Translations under genes and position numbers: made by a program
The notes under the pieces: generated by a model
What the model was told of the DNA's origin: nothing
The model's database searches: none
Seen by the model: only the letters and a program-made list of their open reading frames with translations
Assembly: GCF_002904295.1 (NCBI RefSeq)
Contig: NZ_PPHG01000074.1
Coordinates: 62,001-126,000, forward strand
Reading direction: 5' to 3'
DNA length: 64,000 nucleotides
Source: Amycolatopsis sp. CA-128772
GTDB taxonomy: Bacteria; Actinomycetota; Actinomycetes; Mycobacteriales; Pseudonocardiaceae
In this document: piece by piece, positions 35,148 through 42,893 of the stretch
Layout of the letters: the number at the start of each line of letters is the position of its first letter
Position numbering within the stretch: the first letter of the stretch is position 1

Positions 35148-36551
35148 TCAGCCCGGCGCGACCACCTTGCCCGGGTTGAGGATCCCGGCCGGGTCGAGCG
35201 CGGCCTTGAGGGCCCGGTGGACCCGCACGCCGACCGGGCCGAGCTCGTGCGCCAGCCAGTTCCGCTTGAGCAGGCCGACGCCGTGTTCGCCGGTGCAGGT
35301 GCCGCCGAGAGCGAGGCCCAGCCGCATGATCTCGTCGAACACCACCCGGCCCCGGTCCACACTGGACGGATCGGCCCGGTCGACCACGATCACCGGGTGC
35401 AGGTTGCCGTCCCCGGCGTGCCCGACCACACCCACCAGCACGTCGTGCCGGGCGGCGATCTCCTCGACGCCGGCGACCAGGTCCACGATCCGCGACCGCG
35501 GCACGGCGACGTCGTCGACCACCAGCCCGCCCCGGCCGCCGGGGAACGCCTCCCGCGCCAGGTTTTCCATCGCCGGGTGGGCGAGCCGGCGGGCCGCGGT
35601 CAGCGCCTCGGCCTCGGCCGCGTCCCCGGCGACGTACAGCTCGCTCGCGCCGGCTTCCCGGCAGCACGCGGCGATCCGCTCGAGGTCCGCCGCGGCGCGC
35701 TCGCCGGTGTCCGCCGCGATCAGCAGCATCGCCGCGGCCCCGGTGTCCAGGCCCATCGGCCGGTACGCCTCGATCGCGCGCAGGTGCGTGCGGTCGAGCA
35801 GCTCCAGCATGCTCGGCACGTGACCGGCGGCGGTCACCGCGGACACCGCCCGGCCGGCGGCCGCCACGTCCGGGTACACGGCCACCAGGGTCAGGGCCGG
35901 CTCGGCCTCGGGACGCAGCCGGACGGTGATCTCGGTGATGATGCCGAGCGTGCCCTCCGCGCCGACGAACAGCCGCGTCAGGTCGTAGCCCGCGACCCCC
36001 TTCACCGTGCGGCGGCCGCAGCGCAGGATCTCCCCGTCGGCGAGCACGACCTCCAGGCCCAGCACGTATTCGCCGGTGACGCCGTACTTGACGCAGCACA
36101 TCCCGCCCGCGTCGGTCGAGACGTTGCCGCCGACGGTCGACGACTCCCACGAGCCGGGGTCCGGCGGGTAGGCGAGCCCCTCCTTGGCGACGGCCCGGCG
36201 CAGCTCGGCGTTCACCACGCCCGGCTGCACCACGGCGATCCGCTCGCCGGGGTCGATCTCGAGGATCCGGTTCAGCCCGGTGAGCGAAACGACCAGGGCG
36301 CCGTCGACCGCGTTCGCCCCGCCGGCGAGCCCGGTCCGCGCCCCCTGCGGGACGACCGGGATGCCGTGCGCGGCGGCCACCCGGACGGCCGCGGCGACCT
36401 CCGCGGTGTCCTGCGGACGCACCAGGGCGAGCGGGGTGCCGGCGTCGCACAGGTCCGCTTCGTCACGGCTGTGGGCGGCGAGCAGGTCCGGGTCGGTGAA
36501 CACCCGCCCGGCGGGCAGCGCCGCCAGCAGGTCGTCGACAGGGGAGGCCAT
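35148..36551 (-). CDS. FAD-linked 2-hydroxyacid oxidase/dehydrogenase (GlcD/D-lactate dehydrogenase type)
   Basis: 467 residues. The FAD-binding PCMH domain covers about 35-215 (PQGARTGLAGGANAVDG and STVGGNVSTDAGGMCCVKYG). The C-terminal FAD-oxidase domain has GHAGDGNLHPVI and GTCTGEHGVGLLK, whose histidines are conserved in D-lactate and glycolate dehydrogenases. They oxidise 2-hydroxy acids, usually the D/R form, to 2-keto acids. GGGAGGT precedes ATG 36551. It heads the operon with racemase and hpgT, so it most likely replaces the FMN-dependent hydroxymandelate oxidase Hmo, converting 4-hydroxymandelate to 4-hydroxybenzoylformate. Confidence 0.88.
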   Translation of the reverse strand: MASPVDDLLAALPAGRVFTDPDLLAAHSRDEADLCDAGTPLALVRPQDTAEVAAAVRVAAAHGIPVVPQGARTGLAGGANAVDGALVVSLTGLNRILEIDPGERIAVVQPGVVNAELRRAVAKEGLAYPPDPGSWESSTVGGNVSTDAGGMCCVKYGVTGEYVLGLEVVLADGEILRCGRRTVKGVAGYDLTRLFVGAEGTLGIITEITVRLRPEAEPALTLVAVYPDVAAAGRAVSAVTAAGHVPSMLELLDRTHLRAIEAYRPMGLDTGAAAMLLIAADTGERAAADLERIAACCREAGASELYVAGDAAEAEALTAARRLAHPAMENLAREAFPGGRGGLVVDDVAVPRSRIVDLVAGVEEIAARHDVLVGVVGHAGDGNLHPVIVVDRADPSSVDRGRVVFDEIMRLGLALGGTCTGEHGVGLLKRNWLAHELGPVGVRVHRALKAALDPAGILNPGKVVAPG

Positions 36552-36630
36552 ACCTCCCAAGCTAACGACCGTCCCGGCGGCGCGACAGACCGCGGCGCGA
36601 AGTCCGCAGCCCGGAGGAAAGCCCGCGAAA

Positions 36631-36672
36631 CGGCCGGTGGCCGGGTGTGCGGACACACCCGGCCACCGGCCG
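36631..36672 (-). terminator. 19-bp hairpin terminator after the P450 gene
   Basis: Positions 36631-36649 pair perfectly with 36654-36672 around CGGA, starting 12 bp beyond the stop of the leftward P450. It separates the P450 from the downstream oxidase operon. Confidence 0.88.
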
Positions 36673-36684
36673 CCTTCCGTCAGG

Positions 36685-37938
36685 TCACGCCGCCGCGGGG
36701 AGCTCCGGGAGTGCCTGCGAAAGCCGGACGGGCAGGTGCCGGTGCCCGTTCATGATGAAACTGGGGTAGGGCACCAGGTCCTTCGGGTCGACCGCGAGCG
36801 TCAGGTCGGGGAAGCGCTCGAACAGCGCCGACAGGCTCGCCTTGGCCAGCATCCGGGCGATGCCGGCGCCGAGGCAGTAGTGCGGCCCGTGCCCGAACGA
36901 CAGGTGCTCCTTCGACTCGCGGGTGATGTCGAAGGTGGCGGCCGACGCGCCGTGCAGGGCCGGGTCCCGGCCGAGCGCGGCGTAGTTGACCAGGATCGGG
37001 TCGCCCTTGGGGATGGTCACCCCGTCCAGCTCGATGTCCTCCACCGCGAACCGCAGGGGCAGGCTCGCCAGGGGTGACTGCAGCCGCAGCACCTCTTCGA
37101 TGACCTCGTCCCACGAGACGCGGCCGGTCTTGACCAGCTCCAGCTGCTCCGGGTGGGTGAGCAGCTCGGTGACCGCGTTGTCGATGAAGTTGATCGTGGT
37201 CTCGGAGCCGGCGCCGAGGATGGCGAAGACCGTGTCGGTCATCTCCTGCTCGGTCATCCGCGAGCCGTCCTCGTCCCGGGCGGCGATCAGGTCGCTCGTG
37301 ATGTCCGGGCCGGGGTTCTCGCGCTTCTGCGCGATGAGGTTCGCGATGGCGGTGCGCCAGCCCAGCAGCGTGTCCTGGGCCTGCTCCGGGGTCACGTTCG
37401 TGGCGACCATCAGGTCGATCATCTTCGCCGCGGCCACCCGGGCCTCGTCCGACATGCCGATCAGCTCGGCCACCAGCATGCCGGGCAGCGGGTAGGCGAA
37501 CGACGTCTTCAGGTCGACCACCTCACCCGCGGCTTCGGCGGCCTCGATGCGGTCGAGCAGGTCGTCGATCATCGCCTGCGCCCGGGGCCGCACCTCCTCC
37601 GGACGGCGGGCGTTGAACGCCTTGCTGGTCAGCCTGCGCAGCCGGCGGTGGTCCTTGCCGAAGGTGGTGGAGATGTTGTCCATCGCCACCCAGCTGATCA
37701 TCTCCCAGTCGGGCGCGACCTCGCCGTTGGCGAAGGCCGGCCAGTGCCGGCGGGCGCTCTTGCTGACGTTCGGGTCGCCCAGCAGCTTCTTGCTGACCTC
37801 GTAGCTGTTGATCGACCAGGCCAGCACGCCACCGGGCAGCTGCACCCGGGTCGTGGGGCCCAGCCGCCGCAGGTGGTCGGCTTCGGCGTGGATGTCCCGG
37901 CCCGTGGGGTCCAAGGTGAAGGGGCGTTCTGTGTTCAT
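36685..37938 (-). CDS. Cytochrome P450
   Basis: 417 residues, the usual size for soluble bacterial P450s. The I-helix has GAGSETT, the K-helix EEVLR is the ExxR motif, and the haem loop is FGHGPHYCLG with Cys355. It needs a ferredoxin and reductase, which are not encoded nearby. GGAGG precedes ATG 37938. It stands alone between hairpins. Candidate roles are hydroxylation of the aryl polyketide (as NcsB3-type P450s do), of the carrier-bound aryl-glycine, or of the scaffold; sequence does not decide. Confidence 0.93.
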   Translation of the reverse strand: MNTERPFTLDPTGRDIHAEADHLRRLGPTTRVQLPGGVLAWSINSYEVSKKLLGDPNVSKSARRHWPAFANGEVAPDWEMISWVAMDNISTTFGKDHRRLRRLTSKAFNARRPEEVRPRAQAMIDDLLDRIEAAEAAGEVVDLKTSFAYPLPGMLVAELIGMSDEARVAAAKMIDLMVATNVTPEQAQDTLLGWRTAIANLIAQKRENPGPDITSDLIAARDEDGSRMTEQEMTDTVFAILGAGSETTINFIDNAVTELLTHPEQLELVKTGRVSWDEVIEEVLRLQSPLASLPLRFAVEDIELDGVTIPKGDPILVNYAALGRDPALHGASAATFDITRESKEHLSFGHGPHYCLGAGIARMLAKASLSALFERFPDLTLAVDPKDLVPYPSFIMNGHRHLPVRLSQALPELPAAA

Positions 37939-38031
37939 CGCGGCCTCCGGGGGCTTCGGCGTTGGGACCTGTTTTGCGTGGGGGGTCTCGGCGTCGACGG
38001 GACGTTCAGGGGCGATCCGGCCGGGCCGGCG

Positions 38032-39276
38032 TCAGTGCGCCTCGCCGGTGTCCAGCGCGGCCAGTTCGCGCCGGGCCACCTTGGCCAGGAACAGGCTCAC
38101 CCCGGCGTGGCTGTGCAACGTCGAGATGTCCCGCCAGATCCGCTCGATCCGCTCGCCCGCCCGCACGGCGCTCGAACCGGCGGTCGGGAAGAGGTTCTCC
38201 GACACCGCGCTCCAGGACAGCCGGACGGCTTCGTGGCTGATCAGCGACAGCCGCACGTCCACGTCACGGGTGAACGCGGCGGACCCGCGTTCCGTGGTCT
38301 CGTGCCACTGGCGGACCGCGTCCGAGAGCGCGGCCCGCGCGGCGGCGATCCGGCCGGCCGCTTCGCCGTAGTGGAGCTGGAAGTCGGGGTCTTCGGAGCG
38401 CGGGACGATCGGCGGGTAGATCGTGGTGCGTTCCCGCATCAGCCGGGCGTACTCGTCGAGGGCCGCGGTGGCCATGCCGACCGCCAGCGCGCCGACCTGG
38501 AACTGGATCATGCTCAGCACGCCGCCGCCGTACAGCGGGTTGCCGTGCAGTTCGAGCCCGGCGGTGCCGTCCACGACCGACGTCATGCCCATGTGCGTGC
38601 CGGGCAGCGCGCGGTGGGCGGGGACGTGCACCTTGTCGAGCTTGACGCTGTGGGAGCCGCTGCCCTTCAGGCCCAGCTGTCCCTGCCAGTCGTCCAGCCG
38701 CTCCCACTGGTCGCGGGGCACGGCGAAGAGCAGCGGCGCGGGCGGCTCGCCTTCGGCGTGGAAGAAGAGGGTGTGGCCGATGAAGTGCGTGGCGTACGGC
38801 GAGCCGGAGCTGTAGCGGTGGACGCCGTCGACGACCCAGCCGCCGTCCTCGGCCGGCTCGGCGATCCCGACCGGCCCGATGGTGGCCGGGGAGATGAAGT
38901 CGCCGCCGGCGAACAGCTCGTCCTGCGCCTGCTCGCCGAACAGCGTGGCGGCGGTGTGGGCGTGCGAGTGGCCGAAGGTGTACATCCACGCCGTGGACGC
39001 GCAGCCGCGGGCGAGTTCGGACACCACCCGCACGTAGGTGTCGAGCCCGAATTCGTAGCCGCCGTAGCGCTTCGGCACCAGGAGGCGGTAGAAGCCGGCC
39101 TCGAGGAGTTCGTTGTGGGTGTCGAGCCCGTAGTACCCGCGCTCTTCCGTCTCCTGCTGCCGGCCGGCGAGGCGGTCCGCGATGCGGGCGGCGCGGGCGA
39201 CGACCTCCTCGGCCGTCAGGCCCGGTTCGGGCGGCGACGGGTGACCTTCGGTCGGCAGGCTCCTGGCGGCTGTCAT
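38032..39276 (-). CDS. Acyl-CoA-dehydrogenase-fold flavin monooxygenase (HsaA/HpaH-C2 type)
   Basis: 414 residues with N-terminal, beta and C-terminal helical domains of the acyl-CoA dehydrogenase fold. SELARGCASTAWMYTFGHSH near 125 and the C-terminal HSHAGVSLFLAK resemble group D two-component hydroxylases such as HsaA; the usual acyl-CoA catalytic Glu is not apparent. These use FMNH2 or FADH2 from a partner reductase to hydroxylate phenols ortho to OH. The start at 39276 has GGAAGGAAC upstream. It lies between the P450 and the methyltransferase gene, each with its own spacing. A phenol hydroxylase for the aryl-glycine or aryl polyketide is likely. Confidence 0.85.
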   Translation of the reverse strand: MTAARSLPTEGHPSPPEPGLTAEEVVARAARIADRLAGRQQETEERGYYGLDTHNELLEAGFYRLLVPKRYGGYEFGLDTYVRVVSELARGCASTAWMYTFGHSHAHTAATLFGEQAQDELFAGGDFISPATIGPVGIAEPAEDGGWVVDGVHRYSSGSPYATHFIGHTLFFHAEGEPPAPLLFAVPRDQWERLDDWQGQLGLKGSGSHSVKLDKVHVPAHRALPGTHMGMTSVVDGTAGLELHGNPLYGGGVLSMIQFQVGALAVGMATAALDEYARLMRERTTIYPPIVPRSEDPDFQLHYGEAAGRIAAARAALSDAVRQWHETTERGSAAFTRDVDVRLSLISHEAVRLSWSAVSENLFPTAGSSAVRAGERIERIWRDISTLHSHAGVSLFLAKVARRELAALDTGEAH

Positions 39277-39431
39277 GGCGTGGTGTTCCTTCCCGCATCT
39301 TTCGTCCTGATCGTCGCATTCGCGAGATCTCGTGGACGTCCTCCGAAATGCTGTTGATCCACCCGGTTCTTCTACGAAAAACGAAGATCCAGTGGGTTTC
39401 GAGTCGTCATGCCGTACGGCGGACAGCGGTA

Positions 39432-39461
39432 ACGGCCGGGTGGCGTCCGCCACCCGGCCGT
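39432..39461 (-). terminator. Hairpin terminator after the methyltransferase
   Basis: An approximately 13-14-bp stem (39432-39445 with 39448-39461) lies 47 bp past the stop of the leftward methyltransferase and before the flavin monooxygenase start. Confidence 0.75.
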
Positions 39462-39507
39462 CCGTGGAGCACCGCCGTGCTGCCCCGCACCGGGGCCGTG
39501 GGTCCGG

Positions 39508-40323
39508 TCAGGGCTTCCTGGCGCAGAGGATCAGGTAGTCCACGTCTTCCGGGCCGAGGTGGAAGGCGGTCTGCATGCCCTTCCGGATGTCCGCGGTGAT
39601 CTCTTCGCCGAACTCGCCGGCGAGCAGGCCGCTGACCTCGTCGTGCCGGTTGAGGTAGCGCTTACCGCTGTTGACGTACACCCGGCGGCCGCACCGGACC
39701 TGCTCTTCGACGACGAAACCCGCGGTCTCGAACGCCTGGGCCCAGGCGTCGGCCGTCATCGGCTCGCGCGCCTGCGGGAACGGCTTCTTCGCCTGCGAGG
39801 CCGAAGTCGTCTTGATCATTTCCGAGAAGGCGACGCGGCCGCCGGGCCGCAGCACCCGGTGGAACTCCAGCAGCGCCTTGTCCAGGTCGAAGGCGTTGAA
39901 GAGCGACTCGATCGCGACCACGGCGTCGAAGTGGTTCTCGGCGTGCGGCAGCGAGTGGTAGTCGGCGACCTCGAACCCGACGAGGTCCGCGACGCCGCTC
40001 TCCTGCGCCCGCGCCTCGGCGCGGGCGGCTTCGACCGGGCTGATGGTGATGCCGGTGACGCGGGCGCCGTACTCGCTCGCGATGTGGATGGCCGGCGCAC
40101 CCAGCCCGCACCCGGCGTCCAGCAGGTGCTCGCCGCGGCGCAGGCCGAGGGTGTCGACGATCTTGCCGGTCAGGCGCTTGGTGGCGTCCTCCAGCGTGGC
40201 GTCGTCGGTTTCGTCGTACCAGTAACCCAGGTGCTGGTAGCCGAAGTAGTACTTGTCGGCCATCGGGCTCGAGCCGTCGTAGAACTCAGCGACCTCGGGC
40301 GGTGTCCAGTTCAGTTCGCTCAC
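39508..40323 (-). CDS. Class I SAM-dependent methyltransferase
   Basis: 271 residues. HLLDAGCGLGAPAIHIASEYGARVTGITIS is motif I with the SAM-binding GCG. DYHSLPHAENHFDAVVAIESLFNAFD and LRPGGRVAFSEM are motifs II-III. It resembles small-molecule N-, O- or C-methyltransferases with the UbiE/SmtA-like single-domain fold. It starts with GTG at 40323 after GGGAG. It is divergent from hmaS across a 189-bp promoter region. The likely target is a phenol or amine of the aryl-glycine unit, or the scaffold, but this cannot be read. Confidence 0.87.
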   Translation of the reverse strand: MSELNWTPPEVAEFYDGSSPMADKYYFGYQHLGYWYDETDDATLEDATKRLTGKIVDTLGLRRGEHLLDAGCGLGAPAIHIASEYGARVTGITISPVEAARAEARAQESGVADLVGFEVADYHSLPHAENHFDAVVAIESLFNAFDLDKALLEFHRVLRPGGRVAFSEMIKTTSASQAKKPFPQAREPMTADAWAQAFETAGFVVEEQVRCGRRVYVNSGKRYLNRHDEVSGLLAGEFGEEITADIRKGMQTAFHLGPEDVDYLILCARKP

Positions 40324-40512
40324 GGAATTCTCCCGTCGGGCAGCATGTCCGACCCAGCATTCCGGCGGCCCGCTCCGGCGGCGTCTTCCCGCGTGCGCTG
40401 GGGTCCCGGCAATCGGAGAGATGCCCCCGCGTGGGCCCGGCTGTCACTGTCGATGACTGACGGTCTTCAGGCTTTCCCCGTCGGTGGCGGCTCCTTTGGA
40501 GGTTGGGTGACG
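40324..40512. promoter_or_regulatory. Divergent promoter region, methyltransferase and hmaS operon
   Basis: 189 bp between a leftward methyltransferase and the rightward hmaS-led operon. It should hold both promoters. The GGAGG at 40498-40502 is the hmaS ribosome site. Confidence 0.55.
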
Positions 40513-41583
40513 ATGTCGCGAGCGCGAGCATCCGAAAACGTGACCATTGATCATGTCGAGTTCTACGTCGAGGACATCGAACGAACCATCAAGTGGCTCG
40601 TGGACGGGTACGGCTGCGCGGTCCGCGCGACTTCGGGTGACGAGCCGGGGCCGGTCCGCTCGGTCGTGGTCGGCCAGGGCGGCATCGACCTGGTGCTGAC
40701 CCAGCCGGTCGCGCAGGACCACCCGGTGGCCGCCTACGTCGAGCGCCACGGCGACGGCGTGGCCGGCATCGGCCTGCGGGTGCCCGACGCGGCGGCCGCG
40801 TTCGAAGCGGCGGTCCGCGGCGGGGCCCGCCCGGTCGCGCCGCCGGTCGAGCGCGACGGCGTGGTGACCGCGACGATCATCGGCTTCGGCGACGTGACGC
40901 ACACCTTCGTGCAGCGCCCGGACGGCTCCGCCGCGCACGAGGTGTACGACCTGGTCGCGGCGCCCGCCGAGGCGCCCGGTACCGGCACCGGCCTGCTCGT
41001 CGTCGACCACTTCGCGGTCGTCGTGGAGCCGGGCCGGCTCGACGAGACCGTCGAGTTCTACCGGCAGGCGCTGGACTTCGACCTCACCCTCGCCGAGCGC
41101 ATCGAGACCGGCGACCAGGCGATGTTCATCAAGGTCGTGCAGAGCAAGTCGCGCGCGGTCACGCTGACCCTGATCGAGTCCGACGCCTCGATGGAGTCCG
41201 GGCACGTCGACGAGTTCCTCAAGGACCACGGCGGCCCGGGCGTGCAGCACATGGCGCTGCGCACCGACGACATCCTCGACACGGTCGGGCAACTGGGCGC
41301 CCACGGCGTCGAGCTGCTGTCCACTCCGGACGCCTACTACACGCTGCTGGCCGAGCGCGTGCAGCCGGACCGGCACACCGTCGACGAGCTCCGCGTGCTG
41401 AACATCCTGCTCGACGAGGACCACGACGGCCAGCTGTACCAGATCTTCGCGAAGTCGGTGCACCCGCGGAACACGATCTTCCTGGAGATCATCGAGCGGG
41501 CGGGCGCGAGCACGTTCGGCAGCTCGAACATCAAGTCCCTGTACGAAGCCGTCGAGACGCAGCGTCACCGGAACGGCGACTGA
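40513..41583 (+). CDS. hmaS: 4-hydroxymandelate synthase (HmaS)
   Basis: 356 residues, two VOC halves. The iron ligands of the HPPD/HmaS family are His166 (VVDHFAV), His246 (GVQHMAL) and Glu325 (FLEIIER). The motifs FLKDHGGPGVQH and HPRNTIFLEIIERAGASTFGSSNIKSLYEAVE are nearly those I recall for HmaS of Amycolatopsis glycopeptide clusters, and a C-terminal stretch typical of HPPD is absent. HmaS converts 4-hydroxyphenylpyruvate and O2 to 4-hydroxymandelate and CO2. It heads a five-gene operon with halogenase, A-T, MbtH and the solute-binding homologue. HPPD for tyrosine catabolism is the alternative, but hpgT and the context favour HmaS. The start could also be a GTG two codons upstream. Confidence 0.88.
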   Translation: MSRARASENVTIDHVEFYVEDIERTIKWLVDGYGCAVRATSGDEPGPVRSVVVGQGGIDLVLTQPVAQDHPVAAYVERHGDGVAGIGLRVPDAAAAFEAAVRGGARPVAPPVERDGVVTATIIGFGDVTHTFVQRPDGSAAHEVYDLVAAPAEAPGTGTGLLVVDHFAVVVEPGRLDETVEFYRQALDFDLTLAERIETGDQAMFIKVVQSKSRAVTLTLIESDASMESGHVDEFLKDHGGPGVQHMALRTDDILDTVGQLGAHGVELLSTPDAYYTLLAERVQPDRHTVDELRVLNILLDEDHDGQLYQIFAKSVHPRNTIFLEIIERAGASTFGSSNIKSLYEAVETQRHRNGD

Positions 41584-41616
41584 GCACCCGAAGCGACCAA
41601 CGGAGGAAGCACGACC

Positions 41617-42891
41617 ATGACTCGCAAGGAAGACTTCGACGTCGTCGTCATCGGTGGCGGTCCGGGCGGTTCGGCGACGGCCGGGCTGCTGGCCCAGCAG
41701 GGCCACAAGGTGCTCGTGCTGGAAAAGGAGAAGTTCCCCCGCTACCACATCGGTGAGTCGCTCATCACCGGCTCGATGCCGACGATCGAGGCGCTCGGCC
41801 TGCGCGACAAGCTGGACCGGATGGGGTACGTCCGCAAGTACGGCGGCACCCTGCTGTGGGGCCGCAACCAGGGCGCCTGGGACTTCCGGTTCACCGAGGC
41901 GTCGGAGTACGAGTACACCTTCCAGGTCCGCCGGGCGGACTTCGACTCGGTCCTGCTGGCCCGCGCCCGTGAGCTCGGCGCGCTGGTCGTCGAGGAGGCC
42001 AGCGTCCAGGACGTGCTCTTCGAGGGCGACCGCGCCGTCGGCGTGCGCTACCTGCGCAAGAGCGACGCGGAGCCGACCACCGTCAACTCGAAGCTCGTCG
42101 TCGACGCCTCCGGCCAGCAGCACCTGCTGGCGCGCAAGCTGGACCTCATCGAGTACCACAGCGACCTGCGCAACCTCGCGGTCTGGGCGTACTTCCAGGG
42201 CTGCAACCGCTACAGCGGCACGCGGTGGGGCGACACGCTCACCGAGAACCGCCCCAACGGCTGGTTCTGGTTCATCCCGCTTTCGGACAGCACGGTCAGC
42301 GTCGGCTACGTGACCCCGATCGAAGCGTTCAAGGCGTCCGGCAAGACGCTGGAGGAGCTGCACGCGAGCGAGCTGGCCGCGGCCGACGAGATCACCTCGC
42401 TGACCGCGCCGGCCACCCGGGTCAGCGGCTTCCGCACGATCAAGGACTGGTCCTACACCTGCAAGAAGTTCTACGGTCCCGGCTGGGCCCTGGTCGGCGA
42501 CGCGGCCGCGTTCATCGACCCGCTGCTGTCCACCGGCGTCGGCCTGACCCTGCGCGGCTCGCTCGGCCTGTTCGAGACGGCCAACCTCGCGCTGCACAAC
42601 CCGAACGAGGAGACGGCGCTGTACGAGCGCTACGAGCGCAACTACCGCGAGTTCCTCAACTCGCTGCTGGAGTTCGTCCGGTTCTTCTACGACCGCACGA
42701 AGTCCAAAGAGGACTACTTCGAGGCGGCGCAGCAGAGCATCGACCCGAAGCGCCTCCGGCCGCGCAAGATCGACTTCGCGCGGATGCTGTCCGGGGTGTC
42801 CGGCATGCGCGACATCTTCGACGGGCCGCTGGCGCTGCGCGCCTTCCGCGACTCCGACGCACCGCAGACGCCGGACACGCTGGCCGGCTAG
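41617..42891 (+). CDS. FAD-dependent halogenase
   Basis: 424 residues. GGGPGGSATAG (GxGxxG) near 13, FPRYHIGES near 40 and the halogenase signature WFWFIP at 216-221 (WxWxIP) are all present; GDAAAFIDPLLSTGVG near 310 closes the FAD site. This is the variant A class that chlorinates phenols or pyrroles bound to a carrier protein, using FADH2, O2 and chloride (SgcC3 and PltA are examples). It is 33 bp after hmaS and 2 bp before the A-T gene, so the probable substrate is the aryl unit tethered to that T domain, chlorinated ortho to the phenol. A flavin reductase is not encoded in the window. Confidence 0.93.
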   Translation: MTRKEDFDVVVIGGGPGGSATAGLLAQQGHKVLVLEKEKFPRYHIGESLITGSMPTIEALGLRDKLDRMGYVRKYGGTLLWGRNQGAWDFRFTEASEYEYTFQVRRADFDSVLLARARELGALVVEEASVQDVLFEGDRAVGVRYLRKSDAEPTTVNSKLVVDASGQQHLLARKLDLIEYHSDLRNLAVWAYFQGCNRYSGTRWGDTLTENRPNGWFWFIPLSDSTVSVGYVTPIEAFKASGKTLEELHASELAAADEITSLTAPATRVSGFRTIKDWSYTCKKFYGPGWALVGDAAAFIDPLLSTGVGLTLRGSLGLFETANLALHNPNEETALYERYERNYREFLNSLLEFVRFFYDRTKSKEDYFEAAQQSIDPKRLRPRKIDFARMLSGVSGMRDIFDGPLALRAFRDSDAPQTPDTLAG

Positions 42892-42893
42892 GG

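Noticed and set aside
38032-39276. ACAD-fold gene as a true acyl-CoA dehydrogenase
   Set aside because: The N-terminal and central motifs fit HsaA-like hydroxylases, the catalytic Glu for acyl-CoA oxidation is not apparent, and no CoA-ester pathway is nearby.
40513-41583. HmaS gene as tyrosine-degradation HPPD
   Set aside because: The C-terminal motifs match HmaS, and hpgT, the A-T, halogenase and condensation genes surround it. No homogentisate pathway genes are near.
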